From Candidatus Campylobacter infans (GTDB lineage: Bacteria > Campylobacterota > Campylobacteria > Campylobacterales > Campylobacteraceae), in assembly GCA_009827235.1 (NCBI GenBank), contig SPMW01000032.1:1-20465 (forward strand): 20,465 bases of DNA. Reading direction: 5' to 3'. A program made the translations under genes and the position numbers. The notes under the pieces are model-generated. The model did not search any database, had not been told where the DNA came from, and worked only from the letters and a program-made list of their open reading frames with translations. Position 1 is the first letter of the stretch, and every line of letters starts with the position of its first letter. Positions 1 to 6,892 of this stretch are shown here, in pieces.

Positions 1-254
1 GGTGGTTTTGGGCTGGGTTTGTGGGTTCGCGGTGAGATTAAAGGGCAGGGTAGGTTGGCTAGTTAGCGTGGCACGAATGGCTAGCGGGGTAGGGCGGGCG
101 CGGTTTGCTTTTTAAATAATGCTTGGCACGCGTGTTTGATAAAGGTGGGGCGAATTTGGATTTTGCGGGTGGGTTAAAAGAAAATTTTAAAATCTGCTTT
201 TTGGTTAAGAATTCGGCGTGTGGTTAAAAGAAAATTTTAAAATTTTGGCGGTTT

Positions 255-323
255 GGTGGATAAAAATTTGCGTGGCGCGGGTTTAAAATTTGGCGGATTT
301 GTTGAATGAAATTTTAAAATTTT
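255..323 (+). repeat. Repeat B, copy 1
   Basis: A 69-bp unit starting GGTGGATAAAAATTTGCG and ending in AAATTTTAAAATTTT. It matches 672-739 with a handful of substitutions and one single-base indel, 417 bp apart. Its second half, from GCGGGTTTAAAATTTGG to the palindrome, also recurs at about 788-836, and its first 30 bases recur at 845-874. The internal pair of palindromes is spaced 27-29 bp in all three places. Confidence 0.85.
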
Positions 324-350
324 ATTTTGGCTAGGAATTTGCGGGTGTGT

Positions 351-412
351 GGGTTTGTGATGTTTTGAATGAAATAAAATTTTAAAATTTTATTTTGGCT
401 AAGAATTTGGCG
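351..412 (+). repeat. Repeat C, copy 1
   Basis: A 62-bp unit starting GGGTTTGTGATGTTTTGAA and ending GGCTAAGAATTTGGCG. It matches 869-931 with several substitutions and one indel, 518 bp apart. Together with the B pair (417 bp apart) this suggests an old duplication of a segment of roughly 420-520 bp that was then altered by small indels. Confidence 0.85.
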
Positions 413-671
413 CGCGCGTTCTGGGTGGTTTGGGTGTTGCGACTGTGTGGCTGAGAATTTGTCGTGGGTTTAAAATTTGGGTGTTAGTTTGTGTGAGTTT
501 TAACAAAATTAAAATTTTAAAATTTCATTTTGACTAAGAATTTGGCGCGAAATTTTAATGGCGTGGCGGGCGGTTTGGCTAGCTGTGTGCGCGCACGCGG
601 GTTTTATAAAGGCGGGGCTAATTTGGGTTTTTAGTGCGTGGTTTAAAAATTAAATTTTAAGATTTGGTTTT

Positions 672-739
672 GGTGGATAAAATATGCGTGGCGCGGGTTT
701 AAAATTTGGCAGATTTGTTGAATGAAATTTGAAAATTTG
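672..739 (+). repeat. Repeat B, copy 2
   Basis: Second copy of the unit at 255-323. The shared core GCGTGGCGCGGGTTTAAAAT is exact. Differences are concentrated in the A/T stretches near the start and in the terminal palindrome, which has lost its symmetry here (TTTGAAAATTTG). Confidence 0.85.
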
Positions 740-868
740 TTTTTTTGGATTGTGGTTGAGAATTTGGCGTGGGTTTTATCAAAGCGGGGTGCGGGTTTAA
801 AATTTGGTGAATTTATGAATGAAATTTTAAAATTTTGGTGTTTTGGCGGATAAAAATTTGAGTGGCGT

Positions 869-931
869 GGGTTTGTGGTGTTTTGAACGAATTTAACATT
901 TTAAAATTTCATTTTGGCTAAGAATTTGGCG
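869..931 (+). repeat. Repeat C, copy 2
   Basis: Second copy of the unit at 351-412. It is directly followed by a family A unit at 931-960, whereas copy 1 is followed by a GC-alternating stretch, so the modules are shuffled rather than one simple tandem array. Confidence 0.85.
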
Positions 932-1083
932 TGTGGATTAAAAGAAAATTTTAAAATTTTGGGTTTTTTGCGTGTGGATTAAAAGAAAATTTTAAAATTT
1001 ACGCGTTAAAGTGGGCTAGATAATTCACCTGCTTTGCGCTAATTTATTGAAGTTATTTTAATCTCTTTAAAAAGCAAAATGTA

Positions 1084-1109
1084 AAAGTGGATTAGAGAAA
1101 ATCCACTTT
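1084..1109 (-). terminator. Rho-independent terminator of pycB
   Basis: Perfect 10-bp stem AAAGTGGATT (1084-1093) and AATCCACTTT (1100-1109) with a 6-base loop. Read on the minus strand the second arm runs into a T-rich stretch (TTTTACATTTT), the expected form for a terminator about 40-65 bases beyond the pycB stop. It is the only clearly GC-containing hairpin between 1001 and 1148. Confidence 0.72.
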
Positions 1110-1148
1110 AAATTAAATAAATTTTAAAATTTAAGGCATTAAATTTAA

Positions 1149-2942
1149 TTATTTTAATCTCACCAAAACATCGCCCGTGCTGACATTTGCGCCTTTATTG
1201 ATTAGCACTTCTTCTACTTGGCCATCTTTTGGGCTTTCTATGGCAATTTCCATTTTCATCGCTTCTAACACGATTAATTGCTGGCCGGTTATTACTTTAT
1301 CGCCTGGTGCTACTAGCACTTTAAAGACGCTACCGCTCATAGAGGCGCAAATCTCGTTTTCATTGGCGTTTTGGCTGGTTTTTGTGCTACTTGGTTTTTT
1401 GCTAGCTGGCGTGCTATCGTCTATGCTGATATTTACATTATATTTACTACCATTTACGCTGATTTCATCGCCATCAAGGGCTACATGGTATTTGTTGCCA
1501 TTTACATTTATGATGTATTTGCCATCGTTTGCGCTTGCGTTTTTGCGCACCATTACTTTGGCATTGCCTTTTAAAAATTCTAGCCCTTTTTCAGCACAAG
1601 CTGCTACTATAAATAAATTTTCATCGCTAGTTTCTAGGCCATTTTCTTGTAATTGTTTTTTGATGGTTGAGAGTGATTTTGCTGGGTCTTCGTCTGCTAG
1701 GTCGATGGCTGGGCGAGTTGTTGGGGCTAGGTTTAGTTGCTCGCTTGCTATTTTGATGATTTGCTCATCTGGCTTAACTGGTGTGGTGCCAAAATATCCT
1801 AGAACCATTCTGCCATAGCCATCGGCGATTTTTTTCCACTTGCCAAACATTACATTATTAAAGGCTTGTTGAAAGTAAAATTGACTTACAGGCGTTACGC
1901 TTGTGCCAAAGCCGCCTTTTTCTACAACCTCGCGCATAGCTTTGATAACTTGGGGGAATTTGTCTAAAATGTTATTGTCTCTCATCATTTGGGTGTTTGC
2001 GGTGAGTGCGCCTCCGGGCATAGGCGAAAAAGGTATGAGCGGGCTTACCATAGTGGCTTCTGGCGGTAAAAAATAATCTTTCAAGCAATCTTGTAAAACA
2101 TCTTCATATTTTAGGATTTTTTCAGGATCAAGCCCGCCTAAATCGTAATTTTTTCCCTTTACGGCGTGGAGCATTGTGAGTATGTCAGGCTGGCTCGTGC
2201 CACCGCTTACGGGGCTTGCGGCTAAGTCTATGCCATCAGCCCCTGCTTCAAGGGCTGCTAAATAGCAAGCCACGCTCACGCCGGCTGTTTCGTGCGTGTG
2301 AAGGCGAATGTGCGTGCTTTCGCCTAGCAAGCTACGCGCCATTTTTATGGTATCATAGATTTTTTGCGGGCTACTTGTACCACTAGCATCTTTAAAGCAC
2401 ACGCTATCAAAGGCGATGCCAGCATTTAAAATTTGGCGAAGGATTTTTTCATAAAATGCCGCATCGTGCGCGCCTGTGCAATTTGGCGGTAAATCCATCA
2501 TCGTAACTACCGCCTCATGGCTTAATCCGTGCGCTTTAATGCGCTCACCGCTGTATTCTAAATTTTTAACATCATTTAGCGCGTCAAAATTTCTAATAAT
2601 ATCTGTGTTATGCTTGGCAAACATTTTTGCGTGCAAGTCGATTATTTCGCGGCTGCCAGTATCTAGGGTAACTGTATTTACACCGCGTGCTAAGGTTTGT
2701 AGGCGTGTATCTTTGCCAGCTGCGTCCCTAAAAGCATCCATCATAGCAAAGGCATCTTCATTTAAGTAAAAATAAAGGCTTTGAAATCTCGCCCCGCCAC
2801 CAAACTCAAAATGCGTTATACCCGCATCGCGCGCAGCTTGTACTGCTGGTAAAAAATCCTTTAATAAAACCCTAGCACCAAAGACGGATTGAAAGCCATC
2901 TCTAAATGTCGTATCCATCACATCGATGTATTTTTTAGCCAT
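1149..2942 (-). CDS. pycB: Pyruvate carboxylase subunit B (biotin carrier and carboxyltransferase)
   Basis: A 597-residue protein with an N-terminal HMGL-like carboxyltransferase domain (DTTFRDG at residues 10-16, metal-site LHTHETAG near 217) and a C-terminal biotinyl domain with VLEAMKME; Lys563 is the expected biotinylation site. A linker rich in Ser, Thr, Lys and Asn (about 505-525) joins the halves. It would transfer carboxyl groups from biotin to pyruvate, giving oxaloacetate, with a separate biotin carboxylase subunit (PycA) encoded outside this window. The layout is shared with oxaloacetate decarboxylase alpha; I prefer pyruvate carboxylase because no membrane decarboxylase subunits lie beside it and close Campylobacter relatives are assigned PycB. 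An AAGGGG ribosome site sits just upstream of the ATG. It is transcribed alone and divergently from the SCO1 gene. Confidence 0.92.
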   Translation of the reverse strand: MAKKYIDVMDTTFRDGFQSVFGARVLLKDFLPAVQAARDAGITHFEFGGGARFQSLYFYLNEDAFAMMDAFRDAAGKDTRLQTLARGVNTVTLDTGSREIIDLHAKMFAKHNTDIIRNFDALNDVKNLEYSGERIKAHGLSHEAVVTMMDLPPNCTGAHDAAFYEKILRQILNAGIAFDSVCFKDASGTSSPQKIYDTIKMARSLLGESTHIRLHTHETAGVSVACYLAALEAGADGIDLAASPVSGGTSQPDILTMLHAVKGKNYDLGGLDPEKILKYEDVLQDCLKDYFLPPEATMVSPLIPFSPMPGGALTANTQMMRDNNILDKFPQVIKAMREVVEKGGFGTSVTPVSQFYFQQAFNNVMFGKWKKIADGYGRMVLGYFGTTPVKPDEQIIKIASEQLNLAPTTRPAIDLADEDPAKSLSTIKKQLQENGLETSDENLFIVAACAEKGLEFLKGNAKVMVRKNASANDGKYIINVNGNKYHVALDGDEISVNGSKYNVNISIDDSTPASKKPSSTKTSQNANENEICASMSGSVFKVLVAPGDKVITGQQLIVLEAMKMEIAIESPKDGQVEEVLINKGANVSTGDVLVRLK

Positions 2943-3026
2943 TGTAGCCCCTTTTGAAAAATTTGCGAAGTTTAGCGAAAAATTACTACAAATTGCATTA
3001 AAATTTTTTAAAAAACTGCGTAATTT

Positions 3027-3060
3027 TGCTACAATCTGGGCTATTTTTTTAAAGTATAAT
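3027..3060 (+). promoter_or_regulatory. Promoter region of the SCO1 gene
   Basis: Two sigma-70 style -10 boxes are visible. TATAAT at 3055-3060 would give a leader of about 23 bases. TACAAT at 3030-3035 is preceded by TGC (extended -10) and T-rich DNA, the form typical of Campylobacter promoters. Either could be used. The divergent pycB promoter must share this 147-bp gap but I see no clear box for it. Confidence 0.5.
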
Positions 3061-3089
3061 TCTTAAAATTTTAAAATTTAAGGGCAAAA

Positions 3090-3638
3090 ATGAAAAAAAT
3101 CGTGCTTTTTGGAGCTGTGCTTATAGTGGCGTTAGCGATGTTTTTGGCTGTTGGTTACGAGATGAAAGTAGCTAGGTATGATTTTAAGGGTCAAAGCGTG
3201 GATAAAAATGTGAGCATGCAAGATTTTGATGGCTTTTTTAAGGTGGTTTATTTTGGGTATATGTTTTGCCCTGATGTTTGTCCTACAACGCTTGCGATGG
3301 TATCAAGCGTGCTAGAAGAACTTGATGTAAAAGATGTTAAAATTTTATTTTTTACCGTTGATTTGGAGCGCGATGATATAAAAAGTTGTGATGAATTTGC
3401 CAAATATTTTTATCAAAATGCGCTTTGTATTCGCGTAAATGATGAAAATAAGCTAAAAAAAATGGTAAAAAATTATGGCGCAAAATATGAAATAAGCAAG
3501 GCAAATAATGAATACATCGTGGCGCATTCGCCTTTTATTTATTTGCTTGATGAAAAAGGGCGCTTTATTAAAGAAGTAACAAACCTAACATATGAAAATC
3601 TCAAAAACGAGCTAGCACAGCTAAAAAGGGCTAAATAA
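3090..3638 (+). CDS. SCO1/SenC family copper chaperone, membrane-anchored
   Basis: A 182-residue protein with one N-terminal hydrophobic segment (about 4-22) that should anchor it in the inner membrane with a thioredoxin-fold domain in the periplasm. The family copper site is complete: Cys60 and Cys64 in FCPDVCP plus His146 in VAHSPF. In this family the residues bind copper for delivery to the CuA or CuB site of cytochrome oxidase, or act as a thiol reductant. No oxidase gene lies nearby, so the partner is inferred (Campylobacter carry a cbb3 oxidase). The ATG follows an AAGGGC ribosome site. It is monocistronic, followed by a hairpin and the convergent lnt. Confidence 0.9.
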   Translation: MKKIVLFGAVLIVALAMFLAVGYEMKVARYDFKGQSVDKNVSMQDFDGFFKVVYFGYMFCPDVCPTTLAMVSSVLEELDVKDVKILFFTVDLERDDIKSCDEFAKYFYQNALCIRVNDENKLKKMVKNYGAKYEISKANNEYIVAHSPFIYLLDEKGRFIKEVTNLTYENLKNELAQLKRAK

Positions 3639-3650
3639 GATTATTTGCGC

Positions 3651-3668
3651 CTTAGCAAAAAAGCTAAG
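3651..3668. terminator. Hairpin after the SCO1 gene
   Basis: CTTAGC (3651-3656) and GCTAAG (3663-3668) form a perfect 6-bp stem around an AAAAAA loop, 13 bases after the SCO1 stop and followed by a T-containing stretch. Stem strength is modest. It lies in the first copy of a 43-bp duplication. Confidence 0.45.
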
Positions 3669-3736
3669 CTTTGAAATTTTAGGTTTAAAATTTAGGTGCA
3701 AAAAAGCTAAGCTTTAAAATTTTAAGTTTAAAATTT
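3655..3736 (+). repeat. Imperfect 43-bp tandem duplication
   Basis: Positions 3655-3693 and 3698-3736 are identical except for two bases over 39 bp. Each copy starts GCAAAAAAGCTAAGCTTT and ends with GTTTAAAATTT. The pair fills most of the gap between the convergent SCO1 and lnt genes. Confidence 0.9.
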
Positions 3737-3755
3737 CAAACAAGCTTAAAATTTT
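3716..3755. terminator. AT-rich hairpin near the lnt 3' end
   Basis: AAAATTTTAAG (3716-3726) pairs with CTTAAAATTTT (3745-3755), an 11-bp stem made almost only of A-T pairs. It lies 11 bases beyond the lnt stop on the minus strand and may work in both directions between the two convergent genes. Confidence 0.4.
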
Positions 3756-3765
3756 AATGCCGATT

Positions 3766-5007
3766 TTAGCGTAATATCTGGCTTTGTGAGCCATTTGCGC
3801 TGTGGTAGATTAGGGTGGAGTTTTTGCGCGCATAATACCTTAATAATAATTTTTGTAAAACTGCTTGCGTTGATGGCTTAAACCACGCGTTATTGCTAAT
3901 TAGAGCTAGAATTTCTGGCTTGCTTTCATAAAATTCTGGCCTTGTGCCCTCATAACAAATCGCCACACGCATACTAACGCCGTCTATTTGAATGTTTTCT
4001 GGCATTTTAGCACTAGCAAAATCGCTAGCGCCAGCAAAAAATTTAGCATTTATAAAATCTCGCATAAAATTTGGCAAAGGAATTTGCTCGCCAAAAGGCA
4101 CTAAAATATATTTATCAATGCGCTTAAACGCGCCTTTATCATAAAAAAATGCCGAATTATAATTTAAGTTGTTATCAAAACCTATCGCGCCCGCTAAAAT
4201 CGCTATTTTTTGGGATTTTTCGAGTAAAATTTTATGTAAATTGGAGTTAGATGAGAGCGAAAAAGCAAAGGTGGTTTCAGGCAAAATCACTAATCTTGCG
4301 TTTTGAGATATTGCTTGATCGATGGCGTTTAGATTGGCTTTTATTATGCTGGCTCTTGCGCTTTTGCTCCATTTTTCTTTTTGGCTAAATTGCGGCGGGT
4401 TTAAGTATACTTTAAATGGCGTTATTTTCGTGCTTGGCTTGCCTATTAGAATGCTTTGAAGGGGCGTGTTTAAAAAAGGCAGGCTAAAATTTAGCCAATT
4501 AAAGCCAAAAGGGTGGATAAATTGCGCACAAAATAAAGCCACGCTTAAAAATATTATTTTTAAAAACTTTTGAAATTTTAATTTTAAAATTTTAATGCTA
4601 ATTAGATAAGAAATTTTAAAAATCAAAAAACAAAATGCAAAAATAATCCCATATAAGCACGCTATGGCAATGATTTCAAATGGTATTAGCCAAGCAAGTT
4701 CAAAATAAATTAAGCTATAAGCAATCCAGTAAAACCAAAAAATGCCTATAAAAAATCCACCCCAAAACCAAGTGCTAGCATTTGGATTGCGCGTTAGCAT
4801 ACAAACAAATCCTATTATAAATAAAGCGCAAGCAAAACTAGCCACAAAATCATAAAAACGCCCAAAATAACCTTCAAATAAAGCAAAAAATATAAAAGCA
4901 CTCATCAAAAGCGCATTTATAAAGCCTATTTTTATAAATTCTAAGCTAAAATGCGCCCTTAAATTTTTTTTAAAGGACACAAATGCAAGGGGATTTTTTA
5001 AGCTCAT
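3766..5007 (-). CDS. lnt: Apolipoprotein N-acyltransferase, short form
   Basis: Lnt adds the third acyl chain to the N-terminal cysteine of lipoproteins in the inner membrane. This 413-residue protein has about five membrane segments (roughly 26-45, 52-71, 80-101, 106-130, 150-167) and then a nitrilase-type domain with the triad Glu244 (LPETTF), Lys299 (DKYILVPFGE) and Cys351 (AICYEG). It is about 100 residues shorter than the E. coli enzyme. Only about 20 residues separate the FNWLN end of segment 5 from the nitrilase domain, where E. coli has two more helices, and the final C-terminal helix is absent. Removing an even number of helices would keep the catalytic domain periplasmic. The ATG at 5007 has AGAGGT five bases upstream, which supports this start even though it lies inside yajC. 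A GTG at codon 10 is an alternative. Confidence 0.88.
   Translation of the reverse strand: MSLKNPLAFVSFKKNLRAHFSLEFIKIGFINALLMSAFIFFALFEGYFGRFYDFVASFACALFIIGFVCMLTRNPNASTWFWGGFFIGIFWFYWIAYSLIYFELAWLIPFEIIAIACLYGIIFAFCFLIFKISYLISIKILKLKFQKFLKIIFLSVALFCAQFIHPFGFNWLNFSLPFLNTPLQSILIGKPSTKITPFKVYLNPPQFSQKEKWSKSARASIIKANLNAIDQAISQNARLVILPETTFAFSLSSNSNLHKILLEKSQKIAILAGAIGFDNNLNYNSAFFYDKGAFKRIDKYILVPFGEQIPLPNFMRDFINAKFFAGASDFASAKMPENIQIDGVSMRVAICYEGTRPEFYESKPEILALISNNAWFKPSTQAVLQKLLLRYYARKNSTLIYHSANGSQSQILR
4933..4952 (+). promoter_or_regulatory. Possible promoter of yajC-secDF inside lnt
   Basis: TATAAA (4933-4938) and TAAAAT (4947-4952) are candidate -10 boxes upstream of yajC. Any promoter for this operon must lie within the lnt coding region, because the two genes overlap at their 5' ends. 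The boxes are AT-rich enough to arise by chance. Confidence 0.25.
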
Positions 5008-5288
5008 TTTTACCTCTAATCGTGCTTTTTGCGATATTTTGGTTTTTGGTTATTAGACCTCAGCAAGTGCAACAAAAAAAGCACAAAGCTATGGTAGATG
5101 CCTTAGAAAAAGGCGATAAAATCATCACAAATGGCGGGATAATCTGCGAGGTGCTAAAACCAGAAGAGGATTTTATCAAAGTTAAGCTTAATGATGAAGT
5201 GGTTGTGCGCTTAGATAGAGCTTTTGTGGCTAAAAAATACGAGCCGTTAAATACCCAGAGCAAAGAAGCTGAAAGCAAACTTAAATGA
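4983..5288 (+). CDS. yajC: Sec translocase accessory subunit YajC
   Basis: A 101-residue protein with a single membrane helix (about 8-24) ending in VIRPQQ, then a small charged cytoplasmic domain with GDKIITNGGI, both typical of YajC. YajC binds SecDF and is a peripheral part of the holotranslocon. The ATG follows AAAGGA. The last base of its stop region overlaps secD as ATGA, so translation of the two is probably coupled. Its first 25 bases overlap the start of the divergent lnt. Confidence 0.95.
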   Translation: MQGDFLSSFLPLIVLFAIFWFLVIRPQQVQQKKHKAMVDALEKGDKIITNGGIICEVLKPEEDFIKVKLNDEVVVRLDRAFVAKKYEPLNTQSKEAESKLK

Positions 5289-6892
5289 TAAAAGGTAAAA
5301 TCGGCTATAAGCTAGTGGTGCTGATTGTCGCGGCACTTTTTGGCTTTGGGCTTAGCGCGCCCTCGTTTTTTAATATGCAAAATGGCCCTAAAATTACACT
5401 AGGGCTTGATTTGCAAGGTGGTTTGCATATGCTTTTGGGCGTAGAAACTGATGCTGCAATTGAGAGCAAGATAAAATCCATAGCTTCAAGCATTCGCTAT
5501 TTTTCTAACAAAAATGATATTTTGATTGATGGATTAAAAGTAAATGATGGTTATGTGCGTTTTAGCTTACTAGATAGCGATGATGAGCCTAAAATAGATG
5601 AAATGCTAAGACAAATAACTGGCTTAAAAATAGAAAAACAAGCCCTAAATTACGAGCTTTGGCTAAGCGATGAAGAAAAATTAAGCACGGCTAATTATGC
5701 CTTAGAGCAGGCTGTGGAGGTTATCCGAAATCGTTTGGATTTATTTGGCTTGGCTGAGCCAACAGTGGCTAAGCAAGGCAGTGAAAATATTTTAGTAGAA
5801 TTGCCAGGCATTAAAAGTGCCGATGATGAACGCAGGGCGCTTGATTTGATAGAAAAAGCAGCGCACTTGCAATTAATGGCATTAGATGAAGAGCGTCAAA
5901 GTATGGCAAGCACGCTAAGCCCAAAAGAAGCTAGCCAATACGGCGATGTGATTTACCAAGATGCCAAAGATCCGCAAATAAAATACCTTATAAAAGAATT
6001 AGCCGTGCTTGATGGCTCTATGCTAACTGATGCGCGCGTGGCTTTTGATCCACAAAACAACCAGCCTATTATAAATTTTAGTTTAAATGCTGAGGGTGCG
6101 CGCATTTTTGGGGATTTTACGGGCGCAAATGTGGGCAAGCGTTTGGCTATCGTGCTTGATAAAAAGGTGTATTCAGCCCCTGTGATAAATGAGCGCATAG
6201 GTGGTGGTAGCGGGCAAATCAGCGGTGGATTTAGCGTTGAAGAAGCCCATGATGTGGCGATTGCGTTGCGTTCTGGTGCGTTATTAGCCCCTGTAAAAAT
6301 GCTAGAAAAACGCTCTGTTGGGCCAAGTTTAGGACAGCAAAGCATAGAGCAAAGTATGCTAGCTTTGATTAGCGGTGCGATTTTGGTTATAGCTTTTATG
6401 GTTGTAGTTTATGGATTAGCCGGCGTGATAGCAAATATCGCCCTTGTGGTAAATATTTTAATGCTAATAGCTATTATGGCGTTATTTGGTGCTACTTTAA
6501 CCCTGCCTGGTATGGCTGGTATTTTGCTAACTGTGGGTATGGCTGTGGATGCAAATGTGATTATAAATGAGCGCATTAGAGAGCTTTTGCGAAGTGGGCT
6601 TAGCATAAAAACTAGCATACAAAAAGGCTATGAAAATGCAATGAGCGCGATTGTGGATTCTAATTTAACCACTCTTATAACCTCAGTTGCCTTATATGCT
6701 TATGGCACCGGGCCTATTAAGGGTTTTGCAGTAACTATTAGCATAGGCATAATTGCTTCTATGATTACAGCTATTTTAGGCACGCATGGCATTTTTGATT
6801 TAATAGGCGATAAAATTCAAAAATCAGGCAATACAAAATTATGGTTTGGCTATAAAATAAAAGCAAAAGGATGCAACAATGCAAGTATTTGA
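5285..6892 (+). CDS. secD: Protein translocase subunit SecD
   Basis: A 535-residue RND-family protein that uses the proton gradient to help pull exported proteins into the periplasm. An N-terminal helix (about 8-25) precedes the conserved LGLDLQGG (39-46). A large periplasmic region includes GGSGQISGGF, followed by LRSGALLAPV and the VGPSLGQQSI signature, then five C-terminal membrane segments (about 355-520) with GMAVDANVIINERIRE. All expected motifs and the full length are present. It overlaps yajC by 4 bases (ATGA) and secF by 14 bases. The last residues (KGCNNASI) lie in the secF leader and are unlikely to matter. Confidence 0.97.
   Translation: MIKGKIGYKLVVLIVAALFGFGLSAPSFFNMQNGPKITLGLDLQGGLHMLLGVETDAAIESKIKSIASSIRYFSNKNDILIDGLKVNDGYVRFSLLDSDDEPKIDEMLRQITGLKIEKQALNYELWLSDEEKLSTANYALEQAVEVIRNRLDLFGLAEPTVAKQGSENILVELPGIKSADDERRALDLIEKAAHLQLMALDEERQSMASTLSPKEASQYGDVIYQDAKDPQIKYLIKELAVLDGSMLTDARVAFDPQNNQPIINFSLNAEGARIFGDFTGANVGKRLAIVLDKKVYSAPVINERIGGGSGQISGGFSVEEAHDVAIALRSGALLAPVKMLEKRSVGPSLGQQSIEQSMLALISGAILVIAFMVVVYGLAGVIANIALVVNILMLIAIMALFGATLTLPGMAGILLTVGMAVDANVIINERIRELLRSGLSIKTSIQKGYENAMSAIVDSNLTTLITSVALYAYGTGPIKGFAVTISIGIIASMITAILGTHGIFDLIGDKIQKSGNTKLWFGYKIKAKGCNNASI

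Larger units (their letters stand above)
203..931 (+). repeat. Short motif D, GGCTAAGAATTTGGCG (seven copies)
   Basis: Variants of GGCTAAGAATTTGGCG occur at 203-218, 329-343, 397-412, 449-464, 532-547, 754-769 and 916-931. The GAATT core is kept in all seven, and variation is mostly C/T and A/G transitions. Most copies directly follow an AT palindrome plus an ATTTT or CATTTT stretch. Spacing is irregular (39 to 222 bp), so this is not a CRISPR or simple tandem repeat. Confidence 0.8.
1..1000. other. Gene-free, strongly G-skewed repeat mosaic
   Basis: No open reading frame of useful size exists on either strand; frequent TTTAAAATTT palindromes put stop codons in all frames, and most ATGs are followed within a few codons by TAA. 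By hand count the + strand has about 300 G and 75 C in 1000 bases, far from the balance of the neighbouring genes. About 16 AT palindromes of the type TTTAAAATTT or AAAATTTTAAAATTTT occur, roughly every 30-100 bp, separated by G/T-rich spacers. At least four spacer types recur as diverged copies, listed separately. The stretch reaches the left window edge and may continue. I do not recognise it; it could be decayed duplicated intergenic DNA, an untranslated transcript or an assembly problem. Confidence 0.85.
168..1000 (+). repeat. Repeat family A (four copies)
   Basis: A unit reading GTGG(A)TTAAAAG followed by AAAATTTTAAAATTT occurs at 168-193, 218-246, 931-960 and 972-1000. The last two copies are nearly identical and lie only 41 bp apart. 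The first two are 50 bp apart. A looser version lies at about 634-662. The second half of each unit is the AT palindrome found throughout the window, and the GTGG(A)TTAAAAG prefix is specific to this region. Confidence 0.85.

Noticed and set aside
1..1000. CRISPR array or simple tandem repeat
   Set aside because: Repeat units vary in length and sequence, spacing runs from about 27 to over 200 bp, and there are no uniform spacers or cas genes.
1177..1818. Long open frame of 213 codons on the plus strand
   Set aside because: It is antisense to pycB, has no ribosome site, and its composition follows from the pycB codons. Similar antisense frames inside secF, fliP and leuS were dropped for the same reason.
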